Shown: positions 1 through 7,796 of the stretch, piece by piece
Layout of the letters: each line of letters opens with the position of its first letter
How positions within the stretch are numbered: position 1 is the first letter of the stretch
Source of the DNA: Albimonas marina
Lineage (GTDB): Bacteria > Pseudomonadota > Alphaproteobacteria > Rhodobacterales > Rhodobacteraceae
DNA length: 64,000 nucleotides
Assembly (NCBI RefSeq): GCF_029223255.1
Contig: NZ_JARHUC010000005.1
Span: 248,001-312,000 of the forward strand
Reading direction: 5' to 3'
Translations under genes and position numbers: made by a program
Notes under the pieces: model-generated
Told to the model about the DNA's origin: nothing
Database searches by the model: none
Seen by the model: the letters and a program-made list of their open reading frames with translations, nothing else

Positions 1-431
1 ACCCCGCCGACCCGCAGCTGCGCGAGAAGATCAAGGAGATCGGGGGCGGGGGCGTGGACCTGGTCTACGATCCGGTCAACGGCGCGATGTTCGACCTCGG
101 GCTGCGGGTGCTGCGCCCCGAGGGGCGGCTGGCGGTGATCGGCTTCACCGGCGCAGGCGCGGAGAGCGACAAGTCGACGATCCGGCCGGCGCCCTCGAAC
201 ATCGTGCTGATCAAGGAGATCGAGATCGTGGGCGTGCGCGCCGGCCAGTTCGGCCGCCGCCACCCCGAGAAGCTGGCCGAGGCCTGGGCCCGGATGGGCG
301 AATGGCACGCGCAGGGCAAGCTGAACCCGCATGTCTCGCGCCTGTTCCCCCTCGACCAGGCCGCCGACGCGCTGCGCGCGCTGGAGGATCGCGGCGTGGT
401 GGGCAAGATCGCGGTGACGATGGAGGGCTGA
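1..431 (+). CDS. NADPH:quinone oxidoreductase-type (MDR) protein, C-terminal part
   Basis: The 5' end lies outside the window; the frame is open from base 3 and stops at 429-431. About 142 residues are visible. They contain the second half of a medium-chain dehydrogenase Rossmann domain (VDLVYDPVNG, then GRLAVIGFTG) and the usual C-terminal pattern in which a Pro-Leu-Asp-Gln-Ala-Ala-Ala helix leads to GKIAVTMEG. This is typical of zinc-independent quinone oxidoreductases (QOR/CurA class), which reduce quinones or enones with NADPH in the cytoplasm. The true substrate cannot be told from this half. It is followed by about 260 bp without a gene before the imuB-like frame on the same strand. Confidence 0.85.
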   Translation, partial: PADPQLREKIKEIGGGGVDLVYDPVNGAMFDLGLRVLRPEGRLAVIGFTGAGAESDKSTIRPAPSNIVLIKEIEIVGVRAGQFGRRHPEKLAEAWARMGEWHAQGKLNPHVSRLFPLDQAADALRALEDRGVVGKIAVTMEG

Positions 432-690
432 GGCCCGGGGAAGTGGGCGGCCGGGGCCGCCCCTCCCCCCGACAGATCCTGACAGGGGCCTCGCCGGGAG
501 GCGCGAGGCGGGACTCGACAGGCGGGGGTCGGGCGGGGAGAATGAGAACATAAAGGGAACGAACGGGGCCGAGTCGTCCTGCGGGGCATCGCTCCGCGGG
601 GTCGGCCCCCGGCGTTCCCGGACGGACGGGGAGCGGCCCGCGGGCCGCCCGCGCCGTCCTCGTTCCACAACCCCGGATGCCCGCGCCGCC

Positions 691-3063
691 ATGCCCGCAG
701 AGCTGCCCTTCGCCGATCTGAACGACGACGCCCCGGGGAGGGGCGACTCCGGGACGGGAGGTCCGGCGGGGGCCGCCCGGGACCTCGCCGCGCCGCGGAC
801 GGCCGCGGAGAGGGCGGAGCCCTTCGGGGCGGAGACTTCGCAGGAGGCCGCCCCCGGCGCGGCCGCCTCCCGGGGGGCCGTCTCCCGGGCTGGCGGGGGG
901 CAGGAGGCCCGGCGAGGGCTCCATGCGCAGGGGACGGCCCGGAGCGCGGATCTCCCGGCCGCGGTTGGGGGCGCGGGCGCGGCGGGTGCCGCCCGGGCGA
1001 ACGCCTCCCCGGCGGGAGAGGCGCAGGAGACCGGGCGAGGGTTTCGCGCGAAGGCGGCGGCGCGGGCCGCGGATATGCCGGCCGCGTCCACCCGGCCCCC
1101 CGGTGGCGCAGCGGGCGCCGCCCAGGCGGACGTCTCCCGGGCGGGAGGGGCGCGGGACGCCTCGCGAGGGGTCCACGCGCAGAGGGCGGCCGCGCGGGCC
1201 GCGGATGTTCCGGCGGCGGCCGGGGGGGCGGCGAGGGAGGCGCCCCAGCGCCTCTCCGGCGGGCGGCGGATCCTGTGCCTGTGGCTGCCCCGGCTGGCGG
1301 CGGAGCGGGAGCTGCGGCGCGCGGGCGCGGCGCACCTGGGGCTGGGGGAGGTCGAGGAGGCCTTCGCGGTGGCCGAGGACGGGCCGGCGGGCCTGCGCCT
1401 GATCTCGTGCAACGCGGCCGCCGAGGCGGCGGGGCTGGGGCCCGGCATGGGGCTCGCCGACGCCCGCGCGATCCACCCCGCGCTCGCCACCCGGATGCGC
1501 GACCGGCTGGGCGAGGCGCGCTTCCGCGAGGGGCTGCTGCGCTGGGCGGGGCGGTTCTCGCCCTGGGTCGCGCCGGAGGCGCCCCCCGACACGCCGGAGC
1601 TGGCGGGGGAAGGGGGGCTCGCGCTCGACGTCACGGGCTGCGCGCACCTGTTCGGGGGCGAGGCCGCGATGGCCGCGCGCATGATCGAGGAACTGGCCGC
1701 CCTGGGGCTGAGCGCGCAGGCCGGCGTGGCCGACAGCCGCGGCGCGGCCTGGGCGCTGGCGCGCTGCGGGCTGGCGACGGCGGCGCCCGGGCAGGACGAC
1801 CCCGCCGACGCCCCCCTGCCCGGCCGCGACGGCGACGCGATCCGCCAGGACGCCCATGCGACGCGGGTGCGCTCGCCCTCGCGCAGCGGCCCCGCCGGCG
1901 GGGCGCCGCGGGGAAGCTGGGCGCGCCCGCGCGGGGCCGGGCGCCGGCCGCGGGGCGCGGAGGGCGCGCTGCAGGCCGTGCAGCAGGGCGCGGCGGCGAT
2001 CGCGCCGCCCGGCGGCTCGCGCGAGGCGCTGGCGGGGCTGCCGGTGGCGGCGCTGCGGCTGCCGCCCTCGGTCGCGGCGGCGCTGGCGCGGCTGGGGCTG
2101 CGGCGGATCGGGGACCTCTACGGCATCCCGCGCTCCACCCTGGCGCGGCGCTTCGGGATCGAGCTGCCGACCCGGCTGGACCAGGCGCTGGCCCAGGCGC
2201 CCGAGCCCGTCTCGCCCGTGCGCCCGCCGCGCCCCCACGCGGTGCGCCTGACCCTGCCCGAGCCGATCGGCCTGCGCGCGGACCTGGAGGCGGCGCTGGC
2301 GCGCCTGCTGCTGCGCCTGGCCGAGCGGCTGGAGGAGGAGGGGCTGGGCGCGCGTCGCCTGCGCCTGGCGATCCGGCGGGTGGACGGGGGCGAGCAGGCG
2401 CGCGAGGTGGGGCTGGCGCGCCCCGGGCGCGACCCCGACCGGCTGGCGCGGCTGTTCGAGCAGGCGCTGGACGCCTTCGACGCGGGATTCGGAATCGACG
2501 CCGTGCGGCTGGAGGCGACGGTGGTCGAGCCGTTGCACATGGTTCAGCGCCGCGGCCATTTCGAGGCGAGGGCCGAGGCCGAGGCCCGCCGCAAGCCCGG
2601 CGGCGGGGACGAGTTCGCGGACCTGCTGGGGCGGCTCGGCTCGCGCATCGGGCTCGACCGGCTGCTGCGGTTCGAGGCCGCGGACACCCATATCCCCGAG
2701 AAGACCGCCCGCCTGGTTCCCGCCGCCTACGCCCCGGCCTCGCGCACGCCCTGGCCGGCGCCGCCGGGGCCGCGGCCGGCGCTGATGCTGCGCCCCGAGC
2801 CGCTGCGGATCCTCGAGCCCGGGCGCCCGCCGCCGGCGTTCCGCTGGCGGCGGCTGGAGCGGCGGCTGAGCTTCGTGGAGGGGCCCGAGCGCATCGCGCC
2901 GGAGTGGTGGCTGGACGACCCCGACTGGCGCACCGGGCCGCGCGACTACTGGCGGGTGGAGACCGAGCGGGGCGACCGGCTGTGGCTGTTCCAGGCCCTT
3001 GGACGCGCTGCCGTTGCGCCGGGAGAACAGCCGGCGTGGTTCGTGCAGGGGATCTTCGCATGA
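691..3063 (+). CDS. imuB: ImuB-like Y-family DNA polymerase homologue with repeated N-terminal extension
   Basis: The ImuB core runs from about residue 191 (RRILCLWLPRLAAE) to the C-terminal end near residue 790 (PAWFVQGIFA). It includes the palm segment LDVTGCAHLFGGE, a helix-hairpin-helix region (LGLRRIGDLYGIPRSTLARR), a little-finger region, and the C-terminal RDYWRVET and LWLF motifs of ImuB. ImuB proteins are non-catalytic Y-family relatives that link the beta clamp, ImuA and DnaE2 in SOS mutagenesis. Two features are odd. An Ala/Arg/Gly-rich N-terminal extension holds three copies of a roughly 41-residue repeat (about 64-104, 105-147, 148-185). A low-complexity insert lies near residues 370-450. 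The ATG at 691 has no clear ribosome site and few alternative starts exist, so the real start may lie further in. Neither imuA nor dnaE2 is adjacent, unlike the usual operon. Confidence 0.8.
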   Translation: MPAELPFADLNDDAPGRGDSGTGGPAGAARDLAAPRTAAERAEPFGAETSQEAAPGAAASRGAVSRAGGGQEARRGLHAQGTARSADLPAAVGGAGAAGAARANASPAGEAQETGRGFRAKAAARAADMPAASTRPPGGAAGAAQADVSRAGGARDASRGVHAQRAAARAADVPAAAGGAAREAPQRLSGGRRILCLWLPRLAAERELRRAGAAHLGLGEVEEAFAVAEDGPAGLRLISCNAAAEAAGLGPGMGLADARAIHPALATRMRDRLGEARFREGLLRWAGRFSPWVAPEAPPDTPELAGEGGLALDVTGCAHLFGGEAAMAARMIEELAALGLSAQAGVADSRGAAWALARCGLATAAPGQDDPADAPLPGRDGDAIRQDAHATRVRSPSRSGPAGGAPRGSWARPRGAGRRPRGAEGALQAVQQGAAAIAPPGGSREALAGLPVAALRLPPSVAAALARLGLRRIGDLYGIPRSTLARRFGIELPTRLDQALAQAPEPVSPVRPPRPHAVRLTLPEPIGLRADLEAALARLLLRLAERLEEEGLGARRLRLAIRRVDGGEQAREVGLARPGRDPDRLARLFEQALDAFDAGFGIDAVRLEATVVEPLHMVQRRGHFEARAEAEARRKPGGGDEFADLLGRLGSRIGLDRLLRFEAADTHIPEKTARLVPAAYAPASRTPWPAPPGPRPALMLRPEPLRILEPGRPPPAFRWRRLERRLSFVEGPERIAPEWWLDDPDWRTGPRDYWRVETERGDRLWLFQALGRAAVAPGEQPAWFVQGIFA
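882..1245 (+). repeat. Three degenerate about 41-codon tandem repeats inside the imuB-like gene
   Basis: Translation shows three successive copies built on the pattern SRAGG(A)..(R)RG-x-HAQ...ARAADVPAAAGGA. The pieces HAQGTARSADLPAA, RAKAAARAADMPAA and HAQRAAARAADVPAA line up. At DNA level the copies are related but diverged, so this is an old in-frame amplification or a repetitive linker. It lies wholly before the conserved ImuB core. Confidence 0.65.
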
Positions 3064-3660
3064 GCCGCGCGCGACGACGGAGAATGGCGTATGGAAACCG
3101 TCTCGGCGGCTGATTCGGGGGACGAGTCGGCCCGGCCGGGACTGGGCGTGAGGAGTCGCCTGAAATGCCCCCCATCTCCGTCGGGAACCGCCGGCTGCAG
3201 CGGACGCGCGATCGCGTCGGCGCGGCCCTGCGCGTCCGCACGGCCTGGGGGACCCGGACGGGGCCGACCGCGACGACGGGCGCCGTCCTGACCGAAGGGA
3301 AGGCCTCGGCCGTCCGTCCGCGGCGCCTGCGCGCGCCCCGGGCGGGCCGCGCCGCCTGACGACGGCCGCGACGCACCATGACGCGACCGTCGGGCGCCGC
3401 ACTGCGGCAGGCCCTTGGCCCGAGCCATCATTTCGCCGGATACGTGCCCCGTGGCGGCCGTCTGGGAGGCCTTGTATGGACCCCATGACGATGCATCGCC
3501 GAATCCCTTGCGCTCTCGACGCCCTGCCGACGCCCGCCGTCGCCGACCGCCGCTCCGCCGGCGGCCCCGGCGCGCGGACCGCGTCGTGCGCGGCGGAGGG
3601 GGGCGCGACGTGCCAGGGGCCGGCCGGCGCCATCGACCTGCGAGGGGGTACCGCACGACC
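3064..3660. other. Intergenic region, no gene recognised
   Basis: Almost 600 bp separate the imuB-like stop from opgG. Short frames occur on both strands, but none has a convincing ribosome site or recognisable protein. dnaE2, which usually follows imuB, is absent. A promoter for opgGH must lie here but I could not pin it down. Confidence 0.5.
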
Positions 3661-5256
3661 ATGACGACCCGGGAAGTCATCCACGCCGCAACCTGGTCGC
3701 TCGACCGCCGCCGCTTCATCGCCGGCGCGGGGGCGACCGCGCTGCTTTCGGCCGCCGCCGCGAGCACGACGAGCGCCGCCGCGCGCGCGGAGGAGACCGC
3801 GCCCGCGGCCTTCGACTTCGAGGACGTGGTGGCCCGCGCCCGGACGCTGGCGGGCGAGACCTACCAGCGCAAGACGCAGTCGCCCGGCGGGCCCTTCGCG
3901 GACCTGGGCTACGACAAGTACCGCTCGATCCGCTATCGCGAGGACCGCCGGATCTGGCGGGGCGAGAACCGGGGCTTCGAGCTCGACCTGATGGCGCCCG
4001 GCTCGATCTACACCGACCGGGTCAACGTCTCGGTGATCGAGAACGGCGCCGCGCGGCCGCTGCCCTTCGACGCCTCCGCCCTGCATTTCGACCCCGAGCG
4101 CTTCGGCCTGCCCGACGGCGTCGCCCCCGAGGGCGCGGGCGAGGGGCTGAGCTGGACGGGCTTCCGCATCCGCTTCCCCATCAACCGCCCCGAGGCGATG
4201 GACGAGGTGGCGGTGTTCCAGGGCGCGAGCTATTTCCGCGGCGTCGCGCGCAACCAGATCTTCGGCCTCTCGGCCCGGGCGCTGGCGATCAAGACCGGCG
4301 CCCCCGGCGGCGAGGAGTTCCCGATCTTCACCGACTTCTGGGTCCACCGTCCCGACGAGAACGCGGCCGAGATCCTGGTGCATGCGCTGCTCGACAGCCC
4401 CTCGGTCGCGGGCGCCTACGAGTTCCTGGTGCGCCCGGGCGCCGAGACCACGATGGACATCCGCTCGGTCCTGATCCCGCGCGACGACATCGCCGAGATC
4501 GGCGTCGCCCCCCTGACCTCGATGTACTACTTCGGGGCGAAGGAGCGGGGGCGCGTGGACGACTATCGCGACGCGGTGCACGACAGCTCGGGCCTGCAGA
4601 TGCTGACCGGGGCGGGGGAGCGCCTGTGGCGCCCCGTTCAGAACCCCGCGACGCTGCAGATGTCGTTCTTCCAGGACGAGAACCCCAAGGGCTTCGGCCT
4701 GGTGCAGCGCCAGCGCGAGTTCGCCGCCTATTCCGACGCCGAAGCGCGCTACGAGAAGCGCCCCTCGGCCTGGGTCGCGCCCGTGCAGGGCTGGGGCAAG
4801 GGCGGCGAGATGCTGGTCGAGATCCCGACCCAGTCGGAGTTCAACGACAACATCGTCAGCTTCTGGCGCCCCGCGCAGGCGCTGGAGGCGGGACAGACCT
4901 ATAGCTTCGACTACCGCCTCTACTGGTGCAACCTGCCCCCCGATGACGCGCCGACCGCGCGGGTCGTGTCGACCCGCGGCGGCCGCTCGATCCACGAGGA
5001 CGGCACCCGGCTGCTGGCCGTGGACTTCGAGCTGGGCGACCGGGGCATGGCGGGGCTGGAGCCGCGCGCCGAGTCCTCGGGCGCGCCGCTCGAGAACGTG
5101 CATTTCTACGGCCTGCCCGGCGGCACCCGCGCCCGCGTGGTGCTGCGCTTCGCGCCCCCGGTGGGCGCGGGCGCGGAGTTCCGGCTCCAGCTTTTCGACA
5201 CCACGACCCACGCTCCCGTTTCCGAGACCTGGCTTTACCGGTGGACCCCGTCATGA
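3661..5256 (+). CDS. opgG: Glucan biosynthesis protein G (OpgG/MdoG)
   Basis: This 531-residue protein is needed for the backbone of osmoregulated periplasmic glucans. It begins with a twin-arginine signal (LDRRRFIAGAGATALL, residues about 14-29), so it should be folded before export to the periplasm. Family signatures are FADLGYDKYRSIRYRED, GGEEFPIFTDFWVHRP, LQMSFFQDENPKGFGL and EFNDNIVSFWRP. I chose the ATG at 3661 because it is preceded by GAGGGGG and gives an intact Tat signal; the open frame continues upstream to 3415 without family resemblance. The stop overlaps the opgH start in an ATGA (5253-5256), which implies translational coupling. Confidence 0.95.
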   Translation: MTTREVIHAATWSLDRRRFIAGAGATALLSAAAASTTSAAARAEETAPAAFDFEDVVARARTLAGETYQRKTQSPGGPFADLGYDKYRSIRYREDRRIWRGENRGFELDLMAPGSIYTDRVNVSVIENGAARPLPFDASALHFDPERFGLPDGVAPEGAGEGLSWTGFRIRFPINRPEAMDEVAVFQGASYFRGVARNQIFGLSARALAIKTGAPGGEEFPIFTDFWVHRPDENAAEILVHALLDSPSVAGAYEFLVRPGAETTMDIRSVLIPRDDIAEIGVAPLTSMYYFGAKERGRVDDYRDAVHDSSGLQMLTGAGERLWRPVQNPATLQMSFFQDENPKGFGLVQRQREFAAYSDAEARYEKRPSAWVAPVQGWGKGGEMLVEIPTQSEFNDNIVSFWRPAQALEAGQTYSFDYRLYWCNLPPDDAPTARVVSTRGGRSIHEDGTRLLAVDFELGDRGMAGLEPRAESSGAPLENVHFYGLPGGTRARVVLRFAPPVGAGAEFRLQLFDTTTHAPVSETWLYRWTPS

Positions 5257-7469
5257 ACGCTCCCACGCCCTTCAAGACCGCGTCCGACGTCCGGCCCGAG
5301 ATCGCCTCGGCCGGCCCTGCAACCGCGTCCAACGTCGCCTCGCTGGGCGCGCGGCACGAGGGGCCGACGCCCCCGCGCGCGCCCCTGGAGATGCCCGCGC
5401 AGGACCTGCGCCGGGCGCCGCCCGCGCGCTTCCAGGAGCAGTCCTGGCGCACCATCGGCGCGCGGATCCTGACCTTCGGCGGCGCGCTGGCGCTGACCGC
5501 GCTGGGCGCCGACCAGATGCTGCGCGCCTTCGACCCCGAGGCGGTGAACGGCCTGCAGATCGCGCTGCGGGCGCTGTTCGTGATCACCTTCGGCTGGATC
5601 GCGCTGTCGGCCTGCGCGGCGCTGGCGGGGCTGCTGTTCGCGCCGCGCGCGCCCAAGACCGACGCCTCGCGGCCGCTGACCTCGCGCACCGCGATCGTGA
5701 TGCCGGTCTACAACGAGGACGCCGCCGCCTCCTGCGGGGCGCTGGCGGCGATGGCCCGCGGCCTCGATGAGCTGGGCCACGCGCGCAACTTCGAGATCTT
5801 CGTGATCTCCGACAGCCGCGACCCCGACGTGTGGGTCGAGGAGACGACGGCCGTCGAGGCGCTGCGACGCGAGCTGGCCGGGATCATGCCCGTCTGGTAC
5901 CGCCGCCGCCCCCACAACACCGCGCGCAAGTCCGGCAACGTGCAGGACTTCGTCGAGAAGTGGGGCGGGCGCTACGACTTCTTCCTGGCGCTGGACGCCG
6001 ACAGCCTGATGGAGGGCGCCACCATCGCCGAGATGGTGCGACGGATGGAGGCGCGCCCGCGCCTCGGCCTTCTCCAGTCCAACCCGGCGCTGGCCTTCGG
6101 CACGACGCCCTTCGCGCGGCTGCAGCAGTTCGCGGGCGCCCTCTACGGCCCGGTGGTGGCGCGCGGCGTCGCGGCCTGGCAGGGGACCGACGGCAACTTC
6201 TGGGGCCACAACGCGGTGATCCGCACGCAGGCCTTCGCGGCCTCGGCCGGGCTGCCGGAGCTGATCGGGCGCAAGCCCTTCGGCGGCCACGTGCTGTCCC
6301 ATGACTTCGTCGAGGCCGCGCTCCTGCGCCGCGCGGGATGGGAGGTGCGCATGGATCCGGACCTGGGCGGCAGCTGGGAGGGCTCTCCGCCCTCGCTTCT
6401 GGCGGCCTCGGTCCGCGACCGGCGCTGGGCGCAGGGCAACCTGCAGCACGCCAAGATCATCGGCGCGCGGGGGCTGCGCTGGCCCAACCGGGTGCATTTC
6501 GCGATCGGCATCGGCAGCTACCTGATGTCGCCGATCTGGCTGATCATGATCTGCGTGGGCCTGGCGCTGACCGCCCAGGCGATCTGGTTCCGGCCGGAGT
6601 ACTTCCCCTCGGGCTTCCAGCTGTTCCCGACCTGGCCGCGCTTCGATTCCGAGCGGATGCTGGCGCTGTTCGCGGTCTCGATGGGGCTGCTGATGACGCC
6701 CAAGATCATCGGCATCCTGAACGCGGTGCTGTCGGGCGAGCGTCGGCGCGCGATGGGCGGGGGGCTGCGGATCCTGTGGGGCGCGACGGCCGAGATCCTG
6801 CTGTCGGCGCTGGTGGCCCCGGCGATGATGATGATGCAGAGCCGGCACGTCTTCGACATCCTGTGCGGGCGCGACGCCGGCTGGACCCCGCAGGAGCGCG
6901 AGGGCGCGGCCCTGCCCTGGCGCATGGCGGTCGCGGCGCACTGGGGGCATGTCTCGATCGGCGTACTGCTGGCGCTGGCGCTGTGGTTCACCCAGCCCGA
7001 GGTGCTGATCTGGCTGTCGCCGGTGCTGGTGGGCCTGGCGCTGTCGCCGCTGATCAGCCGCGTCAGCGGCGATCCGCGGGCCGGCGCCTGGCTGCGCCGG
7101 ATGCGGCTGCTCGACACCGCCGGCGACCTGCGCCCCTTCCCCGCCGCGGTGATCGCGCAGGACGCCGAGGCGCGGATCCGCGAGGGCGTGGCGGGCGACC
7201 TGACCGCCCTGCTCGACCGTCCCGACCGCTTCGCCGACCATGCCGCCGGCGTGGACGCGGCGCTGGAGGCCGAGGCCGACGACGAGCACCGGCGCCTGGC
7301 CCGGGTGACGGCGGCGGCGAAGATCCAGACCGCCTCCTCCCCCGCCGAGGCGCTGCGCTGGATGACGAAGGAGGAGCGCACCGCGCTCGCCGGTCGCCGC
7401 GACCTGCTGGAGGCCTGGCGCGCCTGCGGCGACGGGCCGGCGGACCCGGCCGCGAAGGCCGCGGAGTAA
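5253..7469 (+). CDS. opgH: Glucans biosynthesis glucosyltransferase H (OpgH/MdoH)
   Basis: This 738-residue inner-membrane family-2 glycosyltransferase makes beta-glucan chains from UDP-glucose and passes them across the membrane to the OpgG side. Two N-terminal membrane segments precede the GT2 domain (TAIVMPVYNED, FFLALDADS, NFWGHNAVIR, LSHDFVEAALLRRAGW). A run of membrane helices follows (LMSPIWLIMICVGLALTA, ILLSALVAPAMMMMQS, VSIGVLLALALWF). The QxxRW-type motif appears as RDRRWAQGNLQH. I chose the ATG at 5253, which overlaps the opgG stop, rather than the GTG at 5241. A strong terminator follows at 7512. Confidence 0.95.
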   Translation: MNAPTPFKTASDVRPEIASAGPATASNVASLGARHEGPTPPRAPLEMPAQDLRRAPPARFQEQSWRTIGARILTFGGALALTALGADQMLRAFDPEAVNGLQIALRALFVITFGWIALSACAALAGLLFAPRAPKTDASRPLTSRTAIVMPVYNEDAAASCGALAAMARGLDELGHARNFEIFVISDSRDPDVWVEETTAVEALRRELAGIMPVWYRRRPHNTARKSGNVQDFVEKWGGRYDFFLALDADSLMEGATIAEMVRRMEARPRLGLLQSNPALAFGTTPFARLQQFAGALYGPVVARGVAAWQGTDGNFWGHNAVIRTQAFAASAGLPELIGRKPFGGHVLSHDFVEAALLRRAGWEVRMDPDLGGSWEGSPPSLLAASVRDRRWAQGNLQHAKIIGARGLRWPNRVHFAIGIGSYLMSPIWLIMICVGLALTAQAIWFRPEYFPSGFQLFPTWPRFDSERMLALFAVSMGLLMTPKIIGILNAVLSGERRRAMGGGLRILWGATAEILLSALVAPAMMMMQSRHVFDILCGRDAGWTPQEREGAALPWRMAVAAHWGHVSIGVLLALALWFTQPEVLIWLSPVLVGLALSPLISRVSGDPRAGAWLRRMRLLDTAGDLRPFPAAVIAQDAEARIREGVAGDLTALLDRPDRFADHAAGVDAALEAEADDEHRRLARVTAAAKIQTASSPAEALRWMTKEERTALAGRRDLLEAWRACGDGPADPAAKAAE

Positions 7470-7511
7470 GGCCGGGCGGGCGCGAGGCCCGCGGAGGTGC
7501 GTCAGATGCGG

Positions 7512-7538
7512 AAGGCCCGGCGTTGCGCCGGGCCTTTT
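7512..7538 (+). terminator. Intrinsic terminator after opgH
   Basis: A 9-bp GC stem (GGCCCGGCG / CGCCGGGCC) with a TTG loop is flanked by AA on the left and followed by TTTT. It lies about 45 bp after the opgH stop and is well placed to end the opgGH transcript. Confidence 0.85.
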
Positions 7539-7796
7539 GCGTTGCGGGGGCTTGTGGAGCGGCCTCGGGGGGGGGCCGAGGCCCCGGGTCAAGCCTGGGG
7601 CGCCTTTGGGGGCGGGCGGCGGGGTTGATGGCGTGCGGGTGGCTACGGGGGGAAGGGAGCGGGCGGGAGAGGGACGCGGTGAGCGGGGCGGCGGGCGTCG
7701 CGGGCCGTCGCGTGGGGCCGTCGCGCGGCACCCCGAAACGCGGACGGGCCGCCCCTTGCGGGGCGGCCCGGCGTGATCCTCGCGCGGGGGCGGGGA
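7539..7796. other. Intergenic region between converging operons
   Basis: This GC-rich stretch lies between opgH and the convergent dctM. It has no credible gene. Its only notable structure is the hairpin at 7745-7770. Confidence 0.5.
7745..7770 (-). terminator. Probable terminator hairpin after dctM
   Basis: A perfect 11-bp stem (CGGGCCGCCCC / GGGGCGGCCCG) with a TTGC loop (GCAA on the minus strand) starts 27 bp past the dctM stop. The U-tract on the minus strand is weak, so termination may be inefficient or Rho-assisted. Confidence 0.6.

Noticed and set aside
211-5211. A 1666-residue open frame on the minus strand
   Set aside because: It lies antisense to imuB, opgG and the quinone oxidoreductase end. 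Its composition is Arg/Pro/Gly/Ala-rich with no domain; it is an effect of GC-biased third positions.
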